Origin: Drosophila miranda
Lineage: Eukaryota; Arthropoda; Insecta; Diptera; Drosophilidae
Length of the DNA stretch: 64,000 nt
Reading direction: 5' to 3'
Assembly: GCF_003369915.1 (NCBI RefSeq)
Contig: NW_022881603.1
Location: forward strand, 6,989,249 to 7,053,248
The translations under genes were made by a program, and so were the position numbers. Below the pieces are notes generated by a model. The model was not told where the DNA came from. It did not search any database and saw only the letters and a list, made by a program, of their open reading frames with translations. Shown here piece by piece: positions 20,896 through 32,430 of this stretch (position 1 is its first letter; each line of letters begins with the position of its first letter).

Positions 20896-22472
20896 ATGGC
20901 ATTCCTGGGCGACTGTGTGATTGTATTTGTGTCGCAGGCAAGTGGTGGGAGATCTCATGTTGATGCCAACCATTGAAATTTCAATTGTTTTTATTTGTAG
21001 ATGCTGTTTTTTGCCGGAGGATGGATGTTTTTCAACAAGGAACTCTTCAAGCACTATGAAATTCGCCACATATCCGTTCAGCTGATCTTCTCATCCACCT
21101 TCGCCCTGTCGGTGACCATGTTTGAGTTGATTATATTCGAGATCATCGGCGTTCTAGAGTCGAGTTCCCGGTACTTCCATTGGCGCTTGGGTCTCACGTT
21201 GCTACTGTTTATGGTGACGGCTGTGATACCGATCTATATCTGCCACTCTGTGATACACAGCATTTCCTTTTGTAAGTTGTCAGCATGCCCTCCAATATAT
21301 ACACGCTCCAAATCGCTGAATCTTCCTTAGCTCCCGACAAATTGGTGAGAATATTGACGACAATCTGCTGGTTTGTCTTTCTCTATGGCCTCTGGCGTAT
21401 TGGTGAACCATTTCCACTGCTTAGTGCATCCCACGGCATATTTACCATTGAGCAGGGCGTTTCCCGGATCAGTGTCATTGGTGTCACTGTAATGGCCATA
21501 CTGTCTGGATTTGGTGCCGTGAACTATCCCTACACCAGCATGACCTACTTTATCAAGTAATGTTAATCGTTTCTTATCATTGTGATGTACGTTTTATTTA
21601 ATTTATTTATAATAATTATTTAATAACGTCGGCAGTGCACCGCACAAACAGCGGCGAAGGTGGGAACGCATTGACCATCAATCTGCGTTTAAATTAATTT
21701 CGTTGGTGATTTCCAGACATCAACCAACTAAAGCAAGAAGTCTACGGCTTGGAGGAGCTACTGCGCTCCGTCTTCCTGGAGTTGAATTCGCTGAAATACA
21801 TGGAAGAGCGTCAGCGTTGGTCGGAAACGCTGAAGGGAAAGTACTTTAATGTGATTGGACACTTTTTCAGTGTCTACTGCGTCTATAAGATATTTATGGT
21901 AGGTCAACAAAAACATAGTTTAACATTTATATCGAAGTCTTTATTTACGTTTTTCCTCAATAGTGTTGCATCAATATCATATTCGACAGAGTGGGTCGCA
22001 AGGATCCCGTAACCCGTGGCCTGGAGATAGCCATCCATTGGTGCGGCTTTGACATAGACTTTGCCTTTTGGAACCAGCACATTTCGTTTTGGCTGGTTGG
22101 CTACATCGTGATCACCTCCATACGGGCCTGTTGCTAACCCTCAGGTGATAAAAGGTTAAGACTGTTTTTTTGTCTCTAACCTTTTCTATTTTGCAGTTCT
22201 TTTATCGCATTTCATCGAGTAAGTCGAGCAACATCATCGTGCTGATCCTGGGGCAGATCATGGGCATGTATTTCTGCTCCTCGGTGCTGCTAATGCGCAT
22301 GAATATGCCAGCCGAGTATCGGGTGATCATCACCGAGGTTCTCGGCAATCTACACTTTAACTTCTATCATCGTTGGTTCGATGTCATATTCCTGGTCAGC
22401 GCCCTGACTACCACCATTGTGTTATATCTGTCTCGGAAGCCTGTTCCTTCGGATGACTCCGACTTACACTGA
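20896..22472 (+). pseudogene. Golgi pH regulator (GPHR; CG8090-like), broken
   Basis: Exons: 20896-20937, 21001-21271, 21331-21556, a remnant near 21638-21690, 21717-21898, 21964-22144 and 22197-22472. Intron 1 has a GC-AG donor. Family signatures include [71 protein letters not shown] and EVLGNLHFNFYHRWFDVIFLVSAL. GPHR is a multi-pass Golgi/ER channel protein. The exon after 21556 has lost its 5' part (about 40-50 codons of the cytosolic loop). In exon 6 a one-base loss near 22124 creates TAA at 22135-22137, and the exon length (181 nt) no longer fits its phases. The last exon is clean. Confidence 0.87.
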
Positions 22473-25400
22473 GAGAGGAGAGACAGATAGTCTCTCTATT
22501 AGGCGGAGAATTGTCTTAGAATAATTTAGTATAACTACGGCAATCTGAAAGTTGTTTAAATCAATGTATATACCAGTGTATATATTTAATTGAATATTAT
22601 GAAACTATGTAACTTCACAATCAATGCACAAAAATCAAAGTTAAGTATATCTGTGTAAGAAAATTAAGTATCGAGTTGTTTCTCTTTATAAAACCATTTT
22701 AAGACGCTATAGTTGGGTTTAATTCTAATAATTGTATTGCCCTATCTGTATTGTACCGATTACCCAGTATTTTCAAGCTTTTCTAAGCTTTGGAGGCTTT
22801 CATTTGCAGCTTTGCTTTCTAGGTCTCTGGGTTGCTGGGTTACGCCGTGACATAAGGTTGTTGACTCAACATTGAGAGAGTCCAGTCCGCGCACCAACTT
22901 TGAGCGCATTTCAAATTACTGTTACGCTCCAATCCCATTGTTCCCAGGATCTTAACATAGTGCTCTATTGTTCCTTGAGGCAAGGCGAATAGAATTGTCT
23001 TGTTGGGTAATTGTGGTGGGGTGTGGGCTGTGCTGTGGTAGTATTGGGGTAGCTGAAAGGATAGGGCGGATAGAAACTTGACTGGACATTGCCAATGCTG
23101 TTCAAATATGAAATTCAATTAAAGAATATGAATATGTAAGACTGTAACAAGCAATTCCTTTGAGATATCCGCTTCTCTTTACTCCGAATTTCTTAGCTCT
23201 CCCAAACATTTCATTTCATTTCAATTTCTGTGAATTTGCACGCACCTGGGGCTCATCTTGAAAGAAAACATTCGAACCATATACATTCAGTTTCATAGGC
23301 TTCTACAGCAAACACTTCTGGTGTTGGAAAAACTTCCATAAAAAGCCCTTTCAATTAAAGGTGGACGACGTTTTGTATACGGCGTTGCCATACGTCCTCC
23401 CAAAAAAAACAGAAGCACATCAGCCATTGAATTTGCAACTGTTCCCGCTCCCAAGCCGATGGCCCAGCACAACCCACTCAGATGAGGAGCAACTTAATGG
23501 GCTATTCCGGGACCGCACATCGCTGGCTAAAAATGCCATTAAAATGTTGCGGCTGCCGCAGATCCAACTGGCGGAAAAAATACATTTCGAGTGTCATGAA
23601 ACAAAAATGATTGAGGGGTTCTCATGGCGGGTTCCTCACGCCCTCACGGGTACTCGCCCACATGGATAGAGTCATTCGATGTCTCCCAGAGCTGTAATCA
23701 TGTCGTTGTCAGAAGTGCAGGACATGAGTAGAATGTCGAGGAATCAATCTGCAGTAAATTCGATGGGTTTTATTTACAGAAAAACGGCTATGCTCGGCAC
23801 CTACCTATCCATCGATTTCATCGATGCCCCCGCTGTCTCGAGGCTGGCTTCATGGCCATTATGCAAATGTGGCCAACAATTGATTAGAATTTTAGTGTGC
23901 CATTGCACATACGCCCCGTCCCTTATGCTTCGTATGCTTCGGCTCCCATAATTAACGCTGTATGCCATAGTCACGGTTGGCTAATTAGCATAAATTCAAT
24001 TAGGTTTCTTGTTTGCGCCTTCGGTTGTCTCTGGAGCCTTGGAAGCCGCAGTCCACCCTTCACTCTCCTTCCCGCCTCCAATTTAGGGCACACTTGCGCT
24101 TCTGGCGGCTCTCGCCTCCACGTAGGGCGTGGCCATACTTAGCATATTTCCTGTTTGACATCTGACCTTTTGTTGTGCATTCACGGAATGTGTGAGCGTC
24201 AGATTCGCGCGCTGCCAAAGGTACTGCCACAGAAACGATTTGTGGCTGTGGCGGTTATCTGTCTCCGGCTCTGGCCCCGGGACAAAAGGCATTTGCATAA
24301 GCAGGGAGGCGTTTCTTCAGATTGCCGACGAATCTGTGACAAGTTATGCAATACGTCCTCTCGTAGGTTTTACGTATGTACGTTCCCATGGGAGATAAGT
24401 GTGATACGGATAATAGTACTTGGGGGACTGGTTACCAGGCGGATGAATTGATTCCGAAGTGGAGCCAACTCCTGCCTTAATGGCCATCGTTTGCCATTCG
24501 TTAACCTTTGGCTTTCGCTTCAGCCTCATTAAACCTCATCTACGGTGGGCGTCCGAGAGGCTCTACCTAGCAACCAACCAACTAATTAGGTTCCATCTCC
24601 ACTTCGGGCTCTGCCCACGTCCTGGGCTGCTCATTACTGTAGGACTCCATATAATTAAAGCTCGGCCAGGAGCAAAGTGCAACAACAATCAAGGAATCAA
24701 GCCATCAAGGAATTCTGCAATTATTACATTGATTACCAGATGAATGCCATAAATGGCCGATACAGACCCGAAGGACCTTGGCCAATAAACAGAGGTGCTG
24801 AAGCTACAAACAGAAATGTTCAGTTCATTTTCCAGGATTACCTGGCCAATTTTCCAGGATTACCCGGCCATTCCACCTTTAAACTTTAAGCGGAATATTA
24901 AATATCTCAATACAGATTTGCAATCAAATTATTTGGTATATCATATTTAAATGGCCCGCAGTTCTCCCTCGGCAAAGGGAACTGATGGCAAGTCAATGGA
25001 AGTTGGCCAGCGAACCGGGGGATCGATGGGGGATTTTTAAACAGAAAATACTCGTAAATGCTACGATAATGTGCATGGTTCCCTGCCAGAGTGCATCCGT
25101 CCGAAATTGCTATAATTTTTCAGCTCCACAGCACAGCCACAGACACAGACACCCTGTTTTGGTAAAGTAATATAATTTTTTGTTGCTTTAGCCCTGATGT
25201 CCGTATAGTCTATTTTTTCCCAACTGGACCGAGCTGTGTGCAATCAACGTTTTTAATCATGATGCTGCTGATGGAGTGGCTGTGGTAGGAGGAACAACCT
25301 GGGCTCAGGGAAGAACTTAATTATTTTGCGTCGTTCTATATACTGTAAGCCATCCGATGTGATTGTGGGCCGAGTATGTATGTACATCTGTCATATTCGG

Positions 25401-26625
25401 TATATGGATGGAAGTACAGAGGTGTGTTAAGCTTACTTTTATGCGTCCAAGGCCGCCTTAAGCTTTCTCAAGCTATCGAACATACACCCCGAGCCATTCG
25501 CTGCAAGTGCCGCAGCCCGCCGCTCCTCGCTCTCCATCTGTGCCCCCACCCGCTTTTACTGGGCCAAGATTATTGCTCCATTTTGCGCCTCAAAGACTTT
25601 CCCCTCCACTAACGGCAAAGTTAGCCCGCCTGTGTGGAGGGAGGATGAGAGGTGAGAGGCTCATAAAAGTGTCATAAATGTTGATAAGACATGTTTGTCA
25701 AACCTCCTCGATTGCCCCGTGCACCTGCCCGAGCTGAGGGGAAAGAAATGATGTGCCAGGTTGTTTGTCTGGCAGATATGCTATAGATTACTTTATTACC
25801 CCTACAGCAAGTCATCTATAAGTTGCATACACAGTACTTGTATGTCTGTCGATTTATTAGCATAGCAATTTATGCGCCAGCCTAAGAGCAAAAGACATTT
25901 CTTTCGAATAAATGGCATTTTCCAGCAGCTTTCAGCAACTGTGTGGAGTCATCTCTCATCCGGCCCACAATGGCGGCCACTTCTCCAGTCCTCCGTCAGT
26001 GCAGAGGCCGCAACCCATGCAATCAGCACTCTAACTGGCCATTTGCTGGATGCCAGCCGGGCCGGGCATCGCCTCTAACACTGCCAATGATGGCCTCAAT
26101 CAGAGCTGTCATAAACAACGACAATGTCGCCCGACAGTCCCCATGGCTATCCCATGGATCCAGTTGTCCATTGAGAGAGAGAGACAGAGGGAGATGCATA
26201 AGAGTGAGCGAATGAGAGCAATAGAGAGGGAGAAAGGAGTGACAGTTCCATCGGTTGATTCTTGTGTTTCTTTTGTGGAACCATCAATTGCCATTAATAT
26301 GGAAATTATGCAAATTTAATTGACTTTTGCCGAGGCACACAAAGACCCATTGTAGTGTGATGTTGTTGTTTTACCCATCGCGAAGGTGTTGATATGCGAT
26401 TATGCTATTATGTTTCGTGATGGAGATGTTAGAGAAACTTAAAGACGCTGGAAAGTGGAATTAAATAGTGTGTGAAATCCATAATGGAAGCCTTATTAAG
26501 CTTATGGAAGCTATAATCGTAAGATCCATGAATATTGGAGTTGCTCCACGCTTGCTTTTTCTCTTCCTTGACGTGTAAACCTACTGAAAAGAATCTTATA
26601 TCAAACACAAATATTTTCCTCTATT
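22473..26625. other. Unique non-coding region with octamer sites
   Basis: About 4.1 kb with no supported gene; short ORFs here lack family features. Perfect octamers (ATGCAAAT) occur at 23861-23868, 24291-24298 (reverse) and 26308-26315; the last is followed by a TAATTG homeodomain core. It may be a cis-regulatory region of a developmental gene outside the window (inference). Confidence 0.4.
26170..26240. promoter_or_regulatory. GA-rich block
   Basis: It has a run of GA repeats near 26174-26193 and further GAGAG near 26222, a possible GAGA-factor/CLAMP site cluster. A plain purine microsatellite is an alternative. Confidence 0.3.
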
Positions 26626-27747
26626 TTTATACCCGATACTCAAAATGAGTATTGGGGTATATTAGATTTGTGGTAAAAGTGGATGTGTGTAACGTCCAGA
26701 AGGAATCGTTTCCGACCCCATAAAGTATATATATTCTTGATCAGCATCAAAAGCCGAGTCGATTGAGCCCTGTCTGTCTGTCCGTCTGTCCGTCCGTCCG
26801 TCCGTCCGTCCGTCCGTCCGTCCGTCCGTCCCCTTCAGCGCCTAGTGCTCAAAGACTATAAGAGCTAGAGCAACGATGTTTTGGATCCAGACTTCTGTGA
26901 TATGTCACTGCTACAAAACTATTTCAAAACTTCGCCCCGCCCACTTCCGCCTCCACAAAGGACAAAAATCTGTGGCATCTACATTTTTAAAGATAGTATA
27001 AAACTAAAAACGCAGAATCGTAGAGGATGACTATATCTTCTAGAGTGCAAAATCTGAACCAGATCGTATAATTTTTATAGCCAGAATCAAGAAAACAATT
27101 TCATTCTTTCTCGCTCTGTCTCTCTCTAACACACAGGTTTCATGGTCGGTTTTGCCAATTGCAAAATATGAGTTCAAGGATCTCAGAACCTATAAGAGCC
27201 AGGGCAACCAAATTTGGTATCCACACTCCTGTGATATCGGACCTTGACCGTTTCGTGTCAAAATTTCGCCACACCCCCTTTCGCCCACGCAAAGGACGAA
27301 AATCTGGGGCATCCACAAATCTCAGAGACTATTAAGGCTAGAGTAACCAAATTTGGTATCCGCACTTCTGTTAGATCTCACTATAAAACGTATATCTCAG
27401 AATTTCGCCCCACCCCCTTCCGCCCCCACAAAGAACGAAAATCTGTTGCATTCACAATATTGCACATTCGAGAAAACTAAAAACGCAGAATCATGACCAT
27501 ATCTATCAGATTGCTGAATCTGGATCAGATCGGATCATTTTTGTAGCCAAAAGGAACAAATCAATTTGCAGTCGCTACGCAGCCCCGACGTCACGCTCAG
27601 ACTGATTTTCTGTCTCTCTCGCACGCACTCTTTGTCGTGTCGTTCAATATTAGCGGCGTCTGCCGGAGAGAGCCATACTGACTTAGTATCGGGTATAACT
27701 GTAGAGTTGCGGTGTCCGCAGCAACTCACAACGTTCCACCTCGTTTT
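26626..27747 (+). mobile_element. DINE-1/ISY-like Helitron, full length
   Basis: About 1.12 kb. The 5' end is TTTTTATACCCGATACTC with a hairpin, followed by the GTCC/GTCT tract (about 26770-26830), repeated blocks with CGCCCCGCCC and CAAAGGACGAAAATC, two CT/GA-rich blocks, and a 3' end GTATCGGGTATAACTG...CCTCGTTTT. No protein of its own. Length and structure fit an obscura-group ISY-type INE-1 element. Confidence 0.85.
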
Positions 27748-28878
27748 AAATTATTCTTGAAATGCCGCATTATCAATGTTGGTGTTAGGGCTGCTCTGGT
27801 CCTATGCCTATCTGTGGGTAACGCTGGAGAGTTCTTGGAGCTATAGCCAAACGATTCTGAGCCCTCTGGACTCTGGTTCTTTGAGATCAACTATCTGCGA
27901 TATTTGTTTTGCCAAAGTTGTGGTCTTCAAAATATTGGTGTTGGCCAATTTCAGATACATCAGTCTACTATGGTCTACTATGACGATTCGTGATGCAGAA
28001 CCCAAAGTGGTTCCATAAACTATTTTAAATTGGGCGAACATTTTGATATATGAATGTATTTCTGTGCACTTGACCCCAAATATATTTGAAGTTTAATTTG
28101 TGCAGTTTACAGATCCACTCAGTTAAGTATTCGGCGCTTAAACAGGGAATTTTCCCAATAAAGTTAGCCTCAAAGTTTCGTTCGCTTTAGCGGCGGACAA
28201 AGTTTGTGGAGCGCATATCATACATACGCCCACGAGTTTGACGCACGAGGTTTTGTAGGAATTTTTAACTGTGTCGACATTATGGCAAGTGACGAAGGAC
28301 ACACGGTGGAACGAGGGGTCTGGGGAAGTTGTGCTAGAAAGTGTCCTTCTTTCTTCAAATTTCGAAGTTATTATTCAGGGTCTTTCGCAGCTCGTTTTGC
28401 AATACAAATATCCTTTCTGCTATGGCCCTTTCCCTCCAATCAAATAAGACCCCCACTCATTACCATAGCCAGGCCATGAATGTCAGTATAAATGTATACA
28501 AATGCAGATAAATCTGGGCAAAGCCCCCAGGCGAATTACGCATACGCATCGTGAGCTGTTCTGCTCTGTGGGAGTTTAATCGTGAAACATTCGCCTGTCC
28601 CCATTGGCTGATACTCCTGGCTGATATCATGCTATGTGGCTACACTTTCGGTTTCAGTTTATGTTGCTTCCACTCAGAGCTGCCGCAGGTGTTGGGCTGC
28701 CACATTTTTCATCTTCCTCCTCGCTTGGGATTGCGCTCTGGAGCGATGCGACCTCACAGTTACAGAGTATGTGACGATTGCCTGGGAGCTGAGGCGCCAC
28801 GACGGTGCTGGGCACAAAGCCTTGACTAATCAATACGTTGCGGCATTCGGGGGACAAATGGCCCACGGCGCACTCGCT
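27748..28878. other. Non-coding, with kB-like site
   Basis: No gene before 28879. GGGAATTTTCCC at 28145-28156 fits the Rel/NF-kB (Dif/Dorsal/Relish) consensus. A TATAAAT lies at 28487-28493 and AGATAA at 28506-28511. Any link to the downstream peptide ORF is inference. Confidence 0.35.
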
Positions 28879-29013
28879 ATGAAACTTTCTCAGCTGATTG
28901 TGGTATTGATTTTGATTATCGTCCACAGCGGCACAGGTCGGAGACAGTGTCCGATGGGCAAGCAGTGGAATAGGATGGCCAAGAAGTGTGAAAAGTACTA
29001 CTTGGGCTCTTAG
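28879..29013 (+). CDS. Small secreted cationic peptide (candidate)
   Basis: A 44-codon ORF starting ATGAAACTTTCT. Residues 1-18 form a strong signal peptide (MKLSQLIVVLILIIVHSG). The mature part is about 25 residues with many Lys/Arg, two cysteines (QCPMGKQW... and KKCEKYY) and a YLGS end. The same frame extends upstream without ATG pressure, so the start at 28879 is chosen for the signal sequence. It could be a seminal-fluid or immune peptide, or a chance ORF. I recognise no family. Confidence 0.42.
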   Translation: MKLSQLIVVLILIIVHSGTGRRQCPMGKQWNRMAKKCEKYYLGS

Positions 29014-31319
29014 TGGGACCCTTCATGTTTATCTTATCACACATAATGAGCCTAATGAGTCCATTTAACCCAGCCGCATTAATAACTACAAAAAAAGGTG
29101 GGCCGAGACTATTAAATCTAATGGCAACTAATTTTTGGGCTAACCCAGAACATAAACATAATTTATAACATTTTCGGGAATAAAAGGATTCAGAAGGAAG
29201 CAACAAAAATACAGAGATGAAAAATTAAATGCCATTTGGTTGGTTTTTCTTTTATTTTCTTGTCGAACAAAGCGTTTCTCCGGACAAAGGTCTTCAGAAA
29301 TCTGTCAGCACTCCGCTTTGGCTAGTCCCTGCTTGAATCCTTTGTCAATTTACGGAAAGTGTTCAATATGCTGCTGAATTTATCCTCAAATGGCCCTCAA
29401 TTTGCACCTCAATCAAAACTTTTATTTAGTTCCAGACACCACCAAAAATGAAGTGGGAAAAGGGTTATAGCTTCGACTCTCGATTATTTTTACCAATGAC
29501 AGTTGGTATTCCCATCGGAATGCAGATTTCTGAATGGTTATTATTCGTAAGCCTGGAAAAAAGTCATGCGAAATATTCCGTGAATCCATACCAGGGGATT
29601 CCGCAGAAATATTGCCACATTTTGTTGCATTGATGCATTGATGCACGAAAAACACATAAATACAAATATATCGGAAGCTGCAACAAAATATAAACAAGAT
29701 ATGCTGTCCAAATATCCGCACGGCCCACCCCAACCGCCAGCCGTTATCTGAAAATTTCCGCCTGTCGCATACAAATTGAATAACCGGGTGGCAAATTCCA
29801 GGTTCCGCCACGCTCTACACTCGTTCTGGTTTGAGTGAGTGTAATTATAGACCGCTAGACAGCTGGACAGGTGGACAGCTTTGGATGGAGCTGCCCGGCG
29901 CAGCCATGTGACGTGTTTTGCCTCTACGTCTATGGCCGTGATCTATGGTCCACATAATAACTTAAATTACATTTATTTAGAGCTGGGCGGAGATGGTAAA
30001 GGGTCAGGCTTGTTTAGCTATTCATAAACATACACCAGATGTTATGCAGAGGAAGAGTAGTACATATTTTTGAGTAGTATATATCCTATCTTCAAAATTC
30101 TCGGTGAAGCATCTGTCCACTTCGCAAGGGTTAAATATTTTAAGATGTTTAACTTTTCACTGGAGCAAGAGATAAGAAAGAGATAAAACCATATCCCCCC
30201 AGGGCGTAGCTGTCGGGCGGTGCCAATAATGAACCACCGCAATCAATGGAGGAGGACAGGACCAAAATGATGGTAAACAACTTGTTTACGGGCTGCAATT
30301 GCAGCCATCCAAACTGTGGGCAAAACGTCATGTCCTGGCAGTTGGCCAACAAATTAAACCTACACTCACCCTATCAGCCAGGTTGGCCAGTCCTGCCATT
30401 CAGTCCAGGCTGCTGCCCAAGCGAGACCAGCTGAAGAAAAAGGCAATCAAGATGGGGGAAATTCTGTGAATAATATAGAAAATTCATTCGAAACTATAGC
30501 AACCAGATGGTTCTACTTAACATTTCTCAGAAAGAGTAAACTCCATATAATACCCAGGATATAGCCGGAATAGTGGCTCTTTTGATGTGATGCTGTTGCT
30601 TACTTGGCACGGATTCATGTGCCTTCCGTTGCAGCCCCACCCGCTGTGGCCTGTCTGCCGTTGCTGGTCCCGCGCGAAAGTGGTCTCAGAAATTGAAAGT
30701 TGAGGGAGAGGAAGACTGGCACTTGCCGCTGCAAATGTGCGATAACCGTACACGTGCGCCTCCACAGATGCAGCGGAAAAAGCATTGGCAGTGTGCGTTG
30801 ACTGAATCGAATTGTCAGTTGATTTTCCCTTGAGAAGAACATTTTAGGAGCTAAAAGGCTGCCAGTGCAATCGATCGCTGAAAGTGCTATAAAAATGGAC
30901 GTCTGGCCTTTAGTTACCCGTTGGAATAGTCCCCCTTCTCGGGCTGCAAATATATATGGGGATCCCATCAAATTGTAAATTGCAATCTGCCTTTAAAAAG
31001 CTGCAAATTTGTTGCCCACTCGCAGGTCTTACATGGCACTTCATGCTCTCACGAATGCTCCATTACGAAATGGCCCCGTCGTTCTTGTTGCTTCTGCACT
31101 TACACAGCGCTTTGTTTTGCATGCCTCATAAATTGCGCATACGCCATGTCGCACAGAGAGGCCACAGAACAGGGCCAGGAGTAGGAATAGGAGCAGAGGC
31201 CACAGCAAGAGCCAGCGTTGAACATAGATATCAGATAGATAGATATCATTTATCATAGACGGCACCACGCATAAATTCAACGGCTGAAATATTTGTGAAC
31301 CGTGAAGCGACACATAAGA
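29014..31319. other. Unique non-coding region
   Basis: About 2.3 kb of AT-rich unique-looking DNA. No supported gene, RNA or transposon. Confidence 0.4.
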
Positions 31320-32430
31320 CGAGGGGGAACGTTGTGAGTTGCTGCGGACACCGCAACTCTACATTTATACCCGATACTAAGTCAGTATGGCTCCCCCCCG
31401 GCAGACGCCGCTAATATTAAACGACACGACAAAGAGTGCGTGCGAGAGAGACAGAAAATCAGTCTGAGCGTGACGTCGGGCGCTGCGCGGCCACTGCAAA
31501 TGGATATCTTGCTTTTGGCTACAAAAATGATCCGATCTGATCCAGATTCAGCCATCTGATAGATATGGTCGTTATCTATGATTTTTAGTTTTCTCGAATG
31601 TGCAATATTGTGGATGCAACAGATTTTCGTCCTTTGTGGGGGCGGAAGGGGGTGGGGCGAAATTTTGAGATATACGTTTTATAGTAAGATCTAACAGGAG
31701 TGCGGATACCTAATTTGGTTACTCTAGCCTTAATAGTCTCTGAGATTTGTGAATATCCCCAAATTTTCGTCCTTTGCGGGGGCGGAAGGGGGTGTGGCGA
31801 AATTTTGAAACAAACTCGTCTCGGTCCGATATATAAGGAGTGTGGATACCAAATTTGGTTGCTCTAGCTTTTGTAGTCTCTGAGATCTAGGCGCTAATGT
31901 TTTACTCTAAGCAAAGCCGCCTATGCTACGTGTGTGTTAGAGAGAGACAGGGCGAGAAAAAATGAAATTGTTTTCTTGATGCTGGCTATAATAATAATAC
32001 GATCGAATTCAGATTCCGCAGTCTTAAAGATATGGTCATTCTCTACAATTCTACGTTTTTGGTTTTCTCATATCTTTAAAATTGTGGATGCCACAGATTT
32101 TCGTCCTTTGTGGGGGCGGAAGTGGGCGGGGCGAAGTTTTGAAATATTTTTGTAGCAGTGACATATCACAGAAGTCTGGATCCAAAACATCGTTGCTCTA
32201 GCTCTTATAGTCTTTGAGCACTAGGCGATGAAGGGGACGGACAGACGGACAGACGGACGGACGGACGGACGGACAGACAGACATGGCTCAATCGACTCGG
32301 CTATTGATGCTGATCAATAATATATATACTTTATGGGGTCGGAAACGATTTCTTCTGGACGTTACACACATCCACTTTTACCACAAATCTAATATACCCC
32401 AATACTCATTTTGAGTATCGGGTATAAAAA
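31320..32430 (-). mobile_element. DINE-1/ISY-like Helitron, full length, reverse
   Basis: Reverse-oriented copy of the 26626 repeat, from CGAGGGGGAACG to the GGTATAAAAA end. Its GGAC/GACA tract is at about 32236-32281. Confidence 0.85.

Noticed and set aside
22840-24743. Several ORFs of 60-100 codons between 22.8 and 24.7 kb
   Set aside because: No family motif, signal peptide or codon structure; many overlap on both strands, as expected by chance.
27244-27480. A 78-codon ORF recurring at 27244, 44048 and 47461 with nearly the same protein
   Set aside because: It lies wholly inside the ISY-like Helitron and is conserved only because the repeat is; it is absent or broken in other copies and has no domain.
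28551-28829. Cys-rich 92-codon ORF upstream of the secreted-peptide candidate
   Set aside because: It starts inside apparent promoter sequence, has no signal peptide or spacing pattern and overlaps another open frame.
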